This document shows, piece by piece, positions 10,608 to 23,006 of a stretch of DNA of 64,000 bases. The stretch is from Hysterangium stoloniferum (lineage: Eukaryota; Basidiomycota; Agaricomycetes; Hysterangiales; Hysterangiaceae). The notes under the pieces were generated by a model. The model was not told where the DNA came from. It ran no database searches and saw nothing but the letters and a program-made list of their open reading frames with translations. The position numbers and the translations under genes were made by a program. The stretch covers positions 682,001-746,000 of the forward strand of contig WHVD01000032.1 of NCBI GenBank assembly GCA_015178975.1. Direction: 5' to 3'. How positions within the stretch are numbered: position 1 is the stretch's first letter; each line of letters opens with the position of its first letter.

Positions 10608-11790
10608 GGTGTAATGTATTTAGGGGATTCTCTTAGATAGCTCAATATATGCTATAGTGTCACAGAGCTTCAACAATAAAACAAGCAAAGGTCCAGTAAT
10701 TTAAATACTGATAGATTAATGAGCTGCGCTATGAAGCTTAAACAACTCAAATCAATGCTTATTTTGATTATTGAAAGGTTCAATAGAACTGTGTATGACT
10801 CTTTTAGCAAATAAAAGAACTATTCCTTGAGAATAGGGGCTGGAAGCTGAATATATGCACAGTAACTTGGAAGAGCTTTGGATTCTTGTATGCTTATTTG
10901 TAACTATTAATAGTTATTTAACAAGGGGTTAAATAATTTATTAATAGAGAAAATAATATGTATTGGATTATCTGAGTGCTTGTACTTGATTAATTCAATA
11001 AACTTAGGGCTGGGCCTTGAGTAATCTAGTATTGGCAGGGATTTCAGTAAGGATACTTAGATACTTATTAGGTTTATTATCTAATTAATAAGCCTAAAGG
11101 GTAGCTGTGAGGCTGGGGAACTTAGATGATTAGCTAAGTTCAAGAGTTGCTGACAAAGATTCAAGATGCTGCAAGTGTAGGTGCTTGCAGTGAGTGTATC
11201 AGACTAAGGCTATGTTTGTCCTTAGGATGATGAGGTAAGCTTCTGTGCTGTACTGTAAAATATGTGTGTGATAAGATGATTTTATTGGAAACTTAGCCCT
11301 CCTTATATACATTTTGATAACTCAATGATTAGCTAACTATTTAGTTTATGAGGTTATTAGTTACATCATAATGACCTCATATTCTACTCATTATTTACCC
11401 TTTGTTTATCATGTGATTCCCTTCTCTGAGACAAGGGTTCTAACCTCTTGCTTGAACATGAAGGTTCAAGGCTGCGGTCCCGAGACGGAAGCAAACGATG
11501 AGTCGGCGGAATCTAATAATGACTCAGGTAGTCACATTCGTGACTTGTGTGACTCGGGTAGTCACATCCGTGACTTGTGTGACATCCTGACACCGGAGGC
11601 TTATCTAATAAGTCACATGACTCCAAAAATGCACAAACTAGGCTGCAGCAAGGTGCCGAAAGGTAATAACTAAGTAAATAAAATATAAATAATTAGTTAA
11701 AAATTATAATAAATTAACTATATGCTATTATTATGCGAAGTTAAAAGGAATAGAGCCTTATATTTCACAATAAAAATATAATAAAAATAC
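10608..11790. repeat. G2: AT-rich element resembling G1
   Basis: It begins TGTAATGTATTTAGG, close to the start of G1, and shares patches with it in order (GAATATATGCAC, CCTTATATACATTTTG, and a TTAGTTA/AAATTATAATA-rich 3' part). The right end is not definable and no TSD was found. At 11519-11581 a 30-bp unit (GACTCRGGTAGTCACAT...) is tandemly duplicated. No gene is supported. Confidence 0.4.
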
Positions 11791-11837
11791 AATAAATTCG
11801 AAAGAATATTAAATAATCCACAGAAAATTAAGAGGAT

Positions 11838-13106
11838 ATTATGAGATGATGCTGATACATCACAAAGGGGTAAAGGTATAGGGGGAAGAGGAGGCGGGTC
11901 AGTGGATGGCTCAAGACTTCCTGGCAGCTCTGAAGAGGGTGTAAAGTGCTGCAGTGGGAGCATGGAAGACACAGCTGGAGGTGGAGAGAGGTGAGTGGAG
12001 CTGGATGGCATCGCAGGGTATACCCCCTCCAAACCCTGATGGAAGTTGGCAATTTTCATCGTTGGTTAGGGTCACTTGTGAAGAAGTGAATGTTGTCAGG
12101 GAGTAAAAAACCTTTGTGGCAATTAGTGCCAAGGTACTTGTCATCATAGGTGGGGTAGCGTGGTTGGTTATCCTCTGAATCAGATGAGAAATCAATGGGC
12201 CCCATCCGGTAGGTTTGTTCCTGGGGCCCACGTTGGGAAGGAGGTCTGGGAGGTAGTGCAACTCCATCCCCGTGTTGCAATGCGATGCTTTGCAGTTTGA
12301 TCCTCCATACACTGTCCCAATCGTAGAAGGTGACACTGTCTTTTCCTTTCCTGCTTTTCTGTCCCACACTCCGAACACATGGCGTGCCCCTGTTGCTGCA
12401 ATCTGTCTCAGTGAAATCCATCCACTTATGGCCTGAGGGGGGAGCAATGGTTTAAGGGTTGTTGCTTCCTTCCATTCTCCTCCATTCCTGCCATGTCCAC
12501 TTTGAGGGGACATTATCCCTAGCACCCATCTTTTGCTGTCCTTCTAAGTACTCCTCCCTCCTCTTTCTCTTGAGCGTTTTCAGTTCCTCCTGAACCTGCA
12601 TGGAGAAAGCCTCGGACTGCCCTTTTTTCCTGATCTCCTTCTCAGTGGAAGGGAAGATACTATGAGGAGGTGGGGGGGTTTCACTCCATGTTCCCGAGGG
12701 AGCCCCCCAAGTGTCAGAGGACAGGGGTGCAGCTTTTGGAATGGGGTCCATCCATGTAGGATATGTGGATGAAGAGGCCTCCCCCAAGCACTCAACAATC
12801 TCTGTTCAAGGTGGTGGGGAAGGAGGAACTGTCATTTGGGGTCAAGGTATCCTTTTTAAAGTTGGGAAGTTGGGGTCTGGGGAGAGGAGTATATGGAGTG
12901 AAAACAGTTCTGATCCCTGAGTTGGTGGAGGTTCTGGCCATGTTGTCCTGCATGGTGGAATGCATCAATGATGGCATCCCAGAATTACCCGTACAGTGCT
13001 TGACATTTTCAGTATGAGACAACATGGTAGAAGTATTGATAGGTTGGGGTCATGGTATTCTTTTGAAGTTGGGGAACTTGGGTTTGGGTTGTTGTTCCTG
13101 CGACAT
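11838..13106 (-). pseudogene. Additional ORF downstream of Gypsy C pol, with degenerate cysteine cluster
   Basis: The broken frame starts at the ATG at 13104-13106 (SQEQQPKPKFPNF). A TATA-like TTAATATAAAATA lies about 75 bp upstream. It continues through a Ser/Pro-rich part, a basic helix (EELKTLKRKRREEYLEGQQK), a CSNRGTPC motif, and a Pro/Ser-rich tail. Frameshifts lie near 12790 and 12056, with stops within. CSNRGTPC resembles CNNRNTEC of the family B cluster, and the positions of the three later cysteines hold Ser, Gly and Tyr at the right spacing, so it may be a decayed Zn2Cys6 protein. Unlike families A and B it is in the same direction as the neighbouring pol. Ownership by element C is likely from position but not proven. 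Confidence 0.5.
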
Positions 13107-13300
13107 AGTGTACTGACTTGTGAGGTGAACGTGGAGGGAAGAGACAGGGGGATAAAAATTTCGTTAGCAGATTTACGTATTTTATATTAATTTTAAGCTC
13201 CACTCGGTTATTGAGGTGAAAGGCCAAGGGGGATGAATAGTGAAGGGTAGAGTTAAAAGTAAATAAACAGTGTTGTTGTTGTGAGAAGGTAAAATGATCA

Positions 13301-16300
13301 TTAGATTCGATAAATAGTCTTGTAAGCTCTGAGAAGAGTGGGGGCATTACAAAGGTTATTGCCATTTAACCAAGTGTCCTCTTCCGATCCATATCCTTTC
13401 CATCAAACTTGGAAAAGGAGTCGATTTCAATTCTTTTTGTGTCCTACTATAGCCTCTACTTCGTACTCCTCGTCATTATGGTCTAGTTCCCGAGGATTTT
13501 CGAGTAGTGCCCTTGATCTGAATTCCTTGGGGGAAAGATGGTACTTTTTAAGATGGTCTCGGTTGATCACTGGGTGTATTTGATATTCTGAGGGAATGCG
13601 GAGTTGAAAGACTTGAGGATTGATCTTCTCCAAGACTTTGAACGGTCCTATCCATCTTTGTATAAGTTTCCTCCCTGGTCCTTTGGCTTTGACAAGCTCG
13701 AGAGAATGGGGATTGATTAGAACATAATCTCCTTCTGAGATATATTCCACCAATCTCCTTTTCTTATTGTAGCTGTGAGCTTGCATTTCTTGTGCTTGCG
13801 CAATCAAATCCCATGCCACCTGTTGATGGTTCTCCAATTCTAAGATCCATTGGTCAGCTAAGGGGCTATCCAACAATTCCCTGGGAACCATGGGGTCATC
13901 CCCTCCTAGACAGCAAGACATTCCTCTCGGTAAGTATCCCATCAGCAAAAAGGCTGGTGCGTAGCTCATTGAACTCTGAACCGTCAAATTGTAGGTATGG
14001 GCCACCACTTGAGTCCATTTAGACAATTCCTCTTTCGAAGAAGTGCAGTATGCTCTGAGCATTTGCTCAATGAGAGCATTGACATTTTCCATTTGACTGT
14101 CAGTTTGAGGATGATGGGACAAGGATACTGTGAGGGCACTTCCATATACCTTGCAGACCTCTCTCCAGAACCTCCACAAAGATTCGTGCAAATCCTTCTG
14201 CAGATAGATCTGAGGTTGTGGGCTCACAAATTAAAAAAAGCATGAGTTTATTCACAGCGACAAAGATGGCTGAGCAAGCACCCTCTGCAGAAGGTGGCAA
14301 TCCAGTAATCAGGTCCATTGAGACAACCTCAAATGCCCTTAAGGGTACATCTGCAGGTCGAAGAGCTCCTTGTCGAGTGGAATGATCAACCTTAGTTTTC
14401 TGGCATATGTCACAACTGCAAGCATATACCACACAGTCCTGCAACATCCTTGGCCAGAAAAACCCATCCTTCATCAGCTGAAAAAGTCTGTGACTGCCTG
14501 TATGAGCTCCTTCGAAGGGGTTGTCATGTATCAATTTGAGTATGGTTGACGTCATGCTGCTAGGTATGCATATTTGACTTTTCCAGTCTGAATCTCGAAA
14601 GAACAATAGCTTATTCTTGCCGATGAAATAGTGCAAAGGGGTAGCTACCATATTTGGGGAAATGGGATCTGGCGGTGTAATGATTTCTGAAGGTGGGATC
14701 TTTCTGATATCCATCACGAAGTTCCTTAGCATAATTCTCATCGATTTCTATAAGCAATTGGGGTTTCAAGAGAGTAAAGTTTGCCTTGTTGATTTCATTG
14801 TTTCTGGGGAGGTTGTGCAAATCCCATTTCATTTGGGGGACCTCTTCCATCGTTCCAATTGGTTCAACTAACTCGTGATGAGTGAGAAAGATGGCCTTTT
14901 CCACTGGTTTGTTCTCCCATAATGTCTCATTGTCATTCCAGTTGTAAGAATCTGCTACGATTGGTAAGAGGTTGTCTCTTGTGGGACTAGTGCAGTCAGG
15001 TACTCAAGGGAGTCTAGACAGTGGGTCAACATTGCTGTGTATCCATCCCACTCAATGTAGGATTTCCAGACCAGGGTATGCAGCGTATACCGTCCCCCAT
15101 GTGGCCAGTTGACAATTGGTATTCTTGTAAGATCTGGCCCATTGTAACGCCACATGGTCAGTGATCAGAAGGATATATTCTCCCTCGATAAAGGGCTGGA
15201 AATGGACTAGTCCCTCCTTAGTAGCTAATGCCTCTCGCTCTGTGGCTGAGTAATTACATTCTGCTTTCTTGAGCGTGCGGCTCCAAAGGCGATGACGTGC
15301 TCAACAGTGACACTGGTGTCGTCAAAATCTGAGGCCCAGGAATCCGTCCAAGTGAATTCCGGCTCCTTGGTTTTATAATGAGTGACGAAAATGGGCATGT
15401 CTCGAGATTGATCGAAGGCTGATCTTGCTTGGGCATAGATTTTGGTATCTTTTAGATCCTTGAGCATCATTTTCTGTATTTGTTGGAAACAACATCCCAG
15501 CACAAAGTCTGAAGCATCCGTGTATAGCCGATAAGGCATACCACTCATGGGGTGTCTGAGTACTGGAGCAGAGCTCAACGCAACCTTGATGTCTTCAAAA
15601 GCTCAGGCATGTTCAGAATCCCAAGTCCAACAGACTCCTTTCTTTAAGAGGTTGAAGAGCGGAGCAACCGTCCAGGAATAAAATGGTATGTAGGTGGAGA
15701 AGTACAGAACCATCCTGAGGAAACATTGAAGATCTGCTATCTTGGTAGGTGTAGCTAGCTCTAGTATGGCAGTGACCTTTTCTTGATGGGTCGAAAAGCT
15801 GAGTCTAGACACCTTATATCCTAGTAATAGAATCAAGTTATACCCAACATAGCACTTTTTGGGTGAGAGAGTGATTCCTGCTGCAATTATGGCTTGTAGG
15901 ACCTGGTCTAAATGCTCTAAATGATCATCCCATGTCTTAGAAAAGATCACAATGTCGTCAATATAAACTAGGCAGAATATCCATAAGTAAGGTGTGAGTA
16001 CAGTTTGCATAACTCTCTGGAATATAGAGGGTCCATTATGAAGTCCAAAGGGCATTCTCCTGAATTGCCACAGTCCTCAATGGGATCTGAAGGTGGTCTT
16101 CAGTTTGTCTTCTTCTAACATTTTGAGTTGGGTAAAGCCAGCTAACGCGTCAAAGGAAGATAGGACATTGGATCCTGAAAGCACTTGCATGATTTCAGAC
16201 TGGTGTGGCAACAGGAATTTGTCAGGAACTGTTAGGCTATTCAACTTCCTATAGTCAATCACCACTTGTGGTTTCCCATTGTGATAGACAACAAAGGCTG

Positions 16301-16943
16301 GTGCCCCCCAAGGACTTTTGGACGGTTTGATTACTCCCTGTTGAAACCAAGTATCCATTTGTTCATCAATGACCTTCCTATTGGCTGGGGAAGTTGGAAA
16401 CATTGGCATCGAAATAGGTTGCATGCCTTCTTTCAATGGGACATTGACTTTGACGTCTACTTGTCCTAAACACCCATCTACTCCAAAGGCTTGGATGTTC
16501 TTAGTCAATACCAACTCCAAGTGAGAGGAGACGTCAGTAGGAATATCAGGTCCTAAGTTAACCAACTTATGTAGGTCCTCCACATGAAATGTTTCCATGG
16601 TGGCAACCTCTGACATTTTAGGGCCTGCTGGGTTGAAATCGTCTGTGAGTTCCCATTCTGGGGGCTGTCCGGAAGGTTGAAGGTTAAGGACACACTCCTC
16701 TTCTATTCTTGATAGGTTCTCTACGAGGTGAGCGATCTTGGTTGCCATTGACTGCATTGATGCCTTCTCAGTTGGAGATCTAGGTGTCTGAGCCCATTTG
16801 TTCGCATCGTGAATTAATCCAATGGTTTCCCCTCATCTAATGATTCTTGGTGTCAGAGAGAGGTTAGTGAGAGGTATCGTGGCGCATTCCCTAGAGGTAG
16901 CAGTGGTGGGAGCAGCTAGTATACTTCCATTGTCATTCTGCAA
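13301..16943 (-). pseudogene. Gypsy C pol: RT, RNase H, integrase, chromodomain
   Basis: Read on the minus strand: RT with QGVIKPSKSPWGAPAFVV, VIDYRKLNSLT, RMPFGLHNGPSIF and the catalytic VYIDDIVIF; RNase H (YRLYTDASDFVLGCCF); integrase zinc region (HTGSHRLFQL ... CSCDICQKTK); core (VSMDLITGLPPS, and HHPQTDSQMENVN with the catalytic Glu region); GPFKVL; chromodomain (WKGYGSEEDTWLNG) ending at the stop at 13301. Several TGA codons stand where arginine or tryptophan is expected, and the RNase H to integrase stretch is frameshifted. Upstream it continues across LTR D into the protease at 17675-18171. Confidence 0.9.
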
Positions 16944-16948
16944 GACAA

Positions 16949-17669
16949 TGTTAAGAACTGAAAACTGACTAATGTCGGTGGCCGACAGGGACCGATCGGA
17001 AGGACTTGGCTTCAGCTTATGTGCTGCGCCCTCGCAAATATCCGTAGGGTGTCCTTAAATTTCGGGCGGGTGAAGACTAATCCTAATGAGTACCTTTCGG
17101 AGTGATACCGATCGGAATCGAAGGACAAGTCGAGCGTCGGGCCAAGGGGTCGGGGCCGGGAGTGGGCGAGCGCACGCGAAGGCGGATGGGGGGATTCTTA
17201 GTATGAGACTGATACAGGTGTATGAGGGTATTCTGAGTCGATATTCTGATTGCCTAGTGACTACAACTACAGCGGGTTCATATACAAGTAACAGGCGTCT
17301 GGAAAATACTAATGGGGAGAAGGGCGGAACACAGTATTAACAATAAGCTTGACTAGGAACGGGAAGTTTATGATTAGTTCAGAGGCCGATGATAACCGAG
17401 AGCAGGATTACGATAAAAGGAAATAGTTCAAGGACTACAAATATAGATAGACATATGCGAAACATAAGATTGAACGGATCAACATAATAAAGGGGACGTA
17501 TCAAAGTTTGACCAGACAATACGAGTTATTTGACATGGGCGTAAACAGAGTTTGATCTTCGCAAAAACATTTGTCAGCTTCGGGGCCGATGGTTTCCGAG
17601 ATGGTGACTTGAAACGTTGACAAGTGGCAATAACCTCGGGACCGATAGGGTTGCGACACGGTCGTAACA
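16949..17669. repeat. Solo LTR D in Gypsy C pol
   Basis: It starts TGTTAAGAACTG and ends GTCGTAACA, with TSD GACAA at 16944-16948 and 17670-17674. Removing it and one TSD joins WIVEGVV to LQNDNGS in frame. It is related to the LTR at 33936-34831. It contains the GGACTTGGCTTCAGCTTAT motif at 17003-17020 shared with LTR B. Confidence 0.9.
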
Positions 17670-17674
17670 GACAA

Positions 17675-18171
17675 CTCCCTCGACTATCCATTGGTCACCA
17701 ATAAGATCTCTGACAAAGATTGGTACTAATCGAACTGATTCTGGCTCTATAGTAAAATCCCGTAGGGCCTGTGCAACTCTTTCAGTACGCACCCCTTTGT
17801 CTGGTTTGGAAGTCAATTCAGGTGAGCCATTGGCTAGTTCCTCAAGGGGATCTTGCTAATCAAGAAGGCTAAAGGCTGCAGCTCCTTGGAGGAACTGGCT
17901 GGGATAGACCCTGCCCTCCCTGGTAGAATCAATCTAGAGCCCAATGGCTGGTCTCATAGTGTCCCAATCTCATAGTTTATGTGAAAGTCCTCCCCAAGAA
18001 GAATTGGTACGGTCATTTCTCGGACAATGTACATTTTGGTGATAAATTTAAGGAGCATACCAGTGTCATCTTCAAGGTAAATGGGGACATTGACGTATCC
18101 TAAGACCTTAGCATTACCAGTAAGCTGAATGAGGCTCAACTTGAGTCCTTGCTTGAGCTTGGGGCAGTCCT
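17675..18171 (-). pseudogene. Gypsy C protease C-terminal half and protease-RT linker
   Basis: The minus frame reads CPKLKQGLKLSLIQLTGNAK ... VPILLGEDFHINYEIG, the second half of a retropepsin, followed by a linker with FTIEPESVRLVPIFVRDLI. The first half, with the catalytic LDTGADLFLI, is on the plus strand at 49487-49549. The two halves fit exactly through the shared pentamer GTCCT/AGGAC, showing that one gene was separated by the LTR B insertion and then the inversion. Confidence 0.88.
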
Positions 18172-18551
18172 TGTTAGGGTACGTACACGGTGGGTCTCCA
18201 GAGAACCCCACAGAATATCTGGTAGGACTTGGCTTCAGCTTATAGGCTGCACCCTCGCTAGGTCATGTCGTCCAATTTCAGACAGGCGGACGGGAATCCC
18301 GGGGAGTCTGGGTGGGGGGGTCATGGGTCGAATGGTCGTAGGTCGGAGGTCATGAGGTCATGAGTCAAGATAGGTAAGAGAGATAGATGCACCAGAGCCT
18401 GTGGACTCTGACTAGTGTGAGTGGTGTAATTCAAGTAGGAGTTTAGAGAGGAAAATGTATTATATTACTGGGGGGAATCTAAGCTGATTTTTTGACTGGA
18501 TTGTATGTACAACATCTGCCAGTTTAAATAGACCATGGAGTGAATGACATA
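18172..18551 (-). repeat. LTR B, left half (split by hAT and inversion)
   Basis: It starts TGTTAGGGTACG after TSD GTCCT (18167-18171) and matches the first 380 bp of the LTR at 23007-23810, stopping at ATGACATA where hAT copy 1 begins. The other half is at 49550-49995, bounded by AGGAC, the reverse complement of the TSD. Confidence 0.9.
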
Positions 18552-21321
18552 TAATGTTGTTGGCAGAATGCTGCCATTCTGCCGAATTCTGCCAACTGCC
18601 GGCAGTAGCCTGGCTACTGCCAGGGGGGTGCTGGCAGAATTTGGCAGAAAAATGTGGCTGTGTCCTTATTGTCCTGATCGTACGACAATTTGAGAATAAA
18701 AAATTGTAAATCCTATCCTCTATGTCTGGTTAAAAGCAGCCTACCATCGTCACTGACAACTTTACTGTTCTCGAGAAAAAGAAGGATAAATCTGGGTGAT
18801 ACTGGTTGCTGTGTAAACATTGTGGTCCCGACAGTGATCACATTCAGAACCGTGACAACAACCATATCAAGCATCTTGCTGATCCCAAGAAATGCCCCAA
18901 TGCATCTTCAGATATCCGTAAACAAGCCTTAACCTTTTTGGCAGGCAAAAATGCTGCAGAGTCATTGATTATGACTGCTGGATCTACAAGTTTGTATTTA
19001 GAGAAGCTCTTGGTTCTCACCATTGTAATGTTACACGTAACAACAGGTGATGCGATGTTTGTCCCCATCAAGAAACGTAGGTCTGGAACACTGGCAGGGA
19101 TGGTTGATTACCCACTCTTGGAAGAGCAACAAAAGCGGGCAAATATGAAACTATTCCGGTCCGTTGTTCCATCCTAAATGCCCTTCTGTGAGCTCATTGA
19201 ATGACTCAGGTTTGTGGTCCATGCGAATGTCGCATTTTCCATTGCCGAGAACTGGTTTTTCCGAGATTTCCTTAATGAGCTTCGGCCATTGTACGAGACT
19301 CCCAGCTGCTACATCTTATCACACTCCATAATGGATGCTGAGGCTGCAAGAGTAGAGTTAGAGGAGATCGAATACATGAGGAATAGGAAAATGCTGACTC
19401 TACTGATTGATGGATGGGAGGATATTCTCAAACGAAGTCTCTATGGATGTGTTGGAGCCGAAGTTGGGCAATATCCTTCGGTTCTGAGCCTGACAAACAT
19501 GACTGGCACTCGGGGAACAGCTGACAATATCATGGCAGCTGCACAGGGTGTGATGAAGACAATGCAGCTGGAAGATGGTCAGAACTTCATTGCAGTGACA
19601 ACTGATAATCCATCAGTCATGCAGGCTTTTCGTTCCAAGTGCCAAGAAAAGTACTTTTGGGTTCTCGTAAGAAAATTTGCAGTGTATTGATATTAGTAAT
19701 TCACAAGTCATTTCATTACAGGCATTTGCATGCTTTCTGCATCAGATGAACACGATCATCGGTGAAATCTGTGCCTTCCCTTCAATGAAGCAAATCATCA
19801 AGCAGGCAAATCGTGTGGTCACCTTTTTCAATAGCTCCCATTATTGGGGTGGTCAGCTGAAGGAAGAGGCCAAAAAATGCCATGTCAACCGAGGTTTGAA
19901 GAAGAATTGTGAGACAAGATTTTACGCACTCTCACTCCAAGCCCAGAGTGTGCAGTCGAACAGGCATGTTGATCAATTGAATACTTTATCCTTGTCAAAT
20001 TAAATGTAGTCCAGGACACCACTCTCACATACCTGTCTTCGGCCTGATGCCCAGAAGAAAGAGAAAGGCTTATCTCCTGTTGCGGCTGATGTTGTGGAGA
20101 CTGTGCTTCGTGACCGAGATTTCTGGCCCTGTTTGAACCAGCTAATCAGAGTAATCAAGCCTCTCGTTGATGCCATTGGGAATGTTGAATCCCGAGATGC
20201 ATTGCTGGCTGATTGCATGCTGGAACTTATCCGTTGTGCACAAGCGATGCTTCGTGTGGCCACAGAAGAGGGAGATGATGCTGCATTCTTGTTGCATGCA
20301 TGGACTGTGTTCAACCGTCGCTTCCACTCGATGAACATGAATATCCATTCACTTGCCCTTTTTCTTCATCCTCTATGCCGAAAGCTTGCCATCAATGAAG
20401 CAGCAAAAGGCCGGTCACTCCAGTTTATGGTCGACACTGCTCTTGGTCTTGCAAAGCAATGGAGATGGAGCAAGGAGCAGGCAACCCGGCTTGCAGCCGA
20501 TGTCAAGCACTATTATCAGAGCAAAGCACCATTTACAGGTGGTGGAAATGACGGTCTTGATTGGTGGCGACATCTTGCCGTGAACGTAGACATTCATCCA
20601 TTGAAGAAGCTTGCAATCCGTATCTTATCAATTGTTCCTCATGCGGGCGAAGTTGAATGACTGTTTTCTGCTCTTGGTGGTACACAAACCTGCAAACATT
20701 GTAATCTCTCAGTTTCGACATTCGAGACTCTTGGAAAACTTCGCGCTAACTATTGCCGACACCTATATGAATGAGATCGCCTGGCTGGGAAGACTACGCA
20801 TCGTTGCCATGCCCATATGCATACCCGAGATCAATCCGGTATCAATGCAGACCTTGTCAATGACCTTGACAAGACATTTACGTGGAAGCCACCCTTTTCG
20901 ACAGCTGAGGATGACGAAGATGTTTTAGCTGGGCCAGAAGACATTTCCCTGGATGAATTTGATACTGCCTTTGACGAGCTAGACAAAACCATCGAAGCTG
21001 AACACAGGGGTGAGGAGTTTCTACCAGGAGAGGGGATTCTCAATGGGAAGGTTTATGACTTTGAAGAACTAGCTAAAGTTGATAATGGCGAAGTTCCAAC
21101 CCTCGTTGTGGATAATATGGATGTCATCGGAACAGCAGATGATGATGACTGGGACATATTAGCTGTAGGGAGGCTGTAATCAGTTGTGTAATCGTCACTG
21201 AGCATGTAGGATTCTTGTTTAACCCTAAAATCTTTCTGCCCGATTCTGCCCCACCTGGCAGTTGCCGTTCTGCCGGCAGAATGGCAGAAATTTTCCAAAA
21301 ACAATTCTGCCACCCACACTA
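18552..21321 (+). mobile_element. hAT-superfamily transposon, copy 1 (2,770 bp)
   Basis: The ends are TAATGTTGTTGGCAGAAT and, inverted, TAGTGTGGGTGGCAGAAT, an 18-bp imperfect terminal inverted repeat. About 100 bp of subterminal GGCAGAA/TTCTGCC hexamers follow at both ends, typical transposase-binding arrays. The flanking octamers differ (ATGACATA left, CACAGCGT right). Copy 2 at 49996-52765 has the complementary mismatch, so the flanks were exchanged by inversion. It encodes a BED/hAT transposase. Confidence 0.92.
18722..21179 (+). pseudogene. hAT transposase (copy 1)
   Basis: The frame starts at the ATG at 18722 and is joined over introns 19667-19721 and 19968-20009. An N-terminal BED-like zinc finger (LCKHCGPDSDH ... 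HIKHL) would bind the ends. The core contains LTLLIDGWEDILKRSLYG and FIAVTTDNPSVMQAFR (DUF659-like) and FLHQMNTIIGEI. A hATC dimerisation region follows (HPLKKLAIRILSIVPHAGEVE, then LFSALGG after a TGA), with an acidic tail. Premature stops: TAA in codon 4 (copy 2 has CGA), TGA at 18797, TAA near 19175, TGA at 19202, 20658 and 20773. All but the first are shared with copy 2. It would act in the nucleus by cut-and-paste; it is inactive as it stands. Confidence 0.85.
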
Positions 21322-21761
21322 CACAGCGTGCACTGAACCCGAACTGAACTGTAACGGAGCAGACGTGGTGGCGGACTTTGAATCGGGCGGGTAACCGCCC
21401 TAGTCTTAGATGGTAAGGAGTAAAGAGAAGACACTGGAAGTTTTCGATCATTAAAGGTTTTCAGACTTATTAGGTGTTGTTAGGGGATGTAGCTTACAAT
21501 TGCCAGCATAAATAGGTGAACCCCCCACTAGTTAGGGTAGTCTTTTTCAAATTGGAGCCTATTCCTACTCTGTGCGTTCCTCTTCATAAGAGCTCAACTG
21601 AAGGATTATGCTATTTCCAAAGCCGAACCTTACACTTTTTGAGTACTTTGTCTCCAACTTCATCTTCTTTTTATATTCTATACTAGTGGACTGATCACCC
21701 ACTAGGTTAAAAAAAAAAAAAATGCTTGCATGCAATAAAATTACACAAATATATTCTCGCC
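21322..21761 (+). other. Sequence between hAT copy 1 and Gypsy E gag
   Basis: The first bases are the right flank of one original hAT insertion (CACAGCGT). The rest would contain the 5' LTR or leader of Gypsy E, but no second LTR copy exists in the window to define it. There is a 13-A run near 21711-21723. No gene is seen. Confidence 0.4.
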
Positions 21762-23006
21762 ATGATGTCTAAGATTAATCAACCTGTCACTCGTCGAGGC
21801 ACTGTCTGAAGTGCAATTCCCATATGGAGCAAGAGAATCACTTGATGATGGGTGGCTAGTGATGACTTGAATAGTCCCGCTACTGAAATGGTGAGTATTA
21901 CCTCTTCACCTTTGAATGCCACAGGCCCCAAACTGATCTACACTGCACACGCAGAAAGAGAGGGGAGGATGGACTGTGATGCTGAGATGGAAGAGGTACC
22001 GCAAATTGCATGATTCCTTGATGGCCACTTCCAGTGGGAACAATCCTGCTCCTGTTAGTGAAGCCTTGAATGAATCTGTTGAGAGTGGCAAAGACAACAC
22101 AACATTCCCCTATCCTAGTGTATATCTCAGTACTCAGGTTGCGCTTCACAACTGGACTTGCCAGTATAGTTTGGTGTACCCAGAGGAGCTGGCAGCACCT
22201 CGAAAGACCTTCTGGAGGAGGTACCAAAAGGGGAAACCTCTCATTTGCCCAGAAGCACTCTTTTTTTCCAGAGTGGTCTGAAGAAGAGAGCAGCGGCAAT
22301 GAAAGGGGGGAAGGACCATCCAAGGAAATAGCACTCAAGCACCACCAGGGTGCTAAGTTTAATTGGTCCAAGTGTTCAGAGTCTGATGAAGATCAGTTTG
22401 GGCCACTACCAGAAACATGGACATTACCTTATAAAGTGAGAAATGGAGGGATTAGAGGGTTGGAAAGTTCTGGAAGTTTTCCCCTGTCATCCATAAATCT
22501 TAGTGCCATTGTCATTGAGGTGGAGGAAAATGCACCTATAACAACCGAACCCATATCTTCTATGTTAGAGCCTGCAAACACAGATGGATCTAAAATGAAG
22601 TTGCCAACTCCATCCAACAAAGGGAAGGAAAGAATGGAAGGTGAATGTCCCTTAAAGAACCTGTGCAAAGGGAGTGCAGAATAGTCAGCTGCAAAAAGAG
22701 TGGAAGCCCAAGAAAATTACTAGCCATTATGTACAGGAGCCCTCACAAGTGCTGGAGGGTGAGTACTTTGCAGTAGAAGGGCAAGGGAAATTCGGACTGC
22801 CATCCCATTCTAGCAGCTCATCTTCTAGCAATGGAGATGATGAGTTTTCGGATAGCATGGCTACTGAGTCAGACTCGTCAGCCAGTGAATGTAGCACCGA
22901 CTCCCCTGAGTCTGGGTCAGGATCAGGGGGTGCTCCCCTAAGTCACTCTGAAACAGGAAGGAAGCATAGAAAGAAAAACTCACCTAGCTCTCAGTGCATA
23001 AGAAAG
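21762..23006 (+). pseudogene. Gypsy E gag, N-terminal part
   Basis: A broken frame starts at an ATG at 21762/21765 (SKINQPVTRRGT then TGA for Arg). It continues through 21976-22281 and 22070-22684 and ends in a low-complexity Ser/Asp/Glu stretch (SSSSSSNGDDEFSDS) and a basic segment at 22999. It is interrupted at 23006 by the complete Gypsy B with TSD GAAAG and resumes in frame at 31409 (RK-DKHKWSMAEV). The long Ser-rich acidic N-terminus is unusual for gag, and no domain is recognised in it. Confidence 0.6.

Noticed and set aside
18797..20660. TGA recoded as an amino acid.
   Set aside because: Host genes in the same window (cwc24 and the C2H2 gene) end with TGA, so TGA is a normal stop. CpG decay explains the transposon stops.
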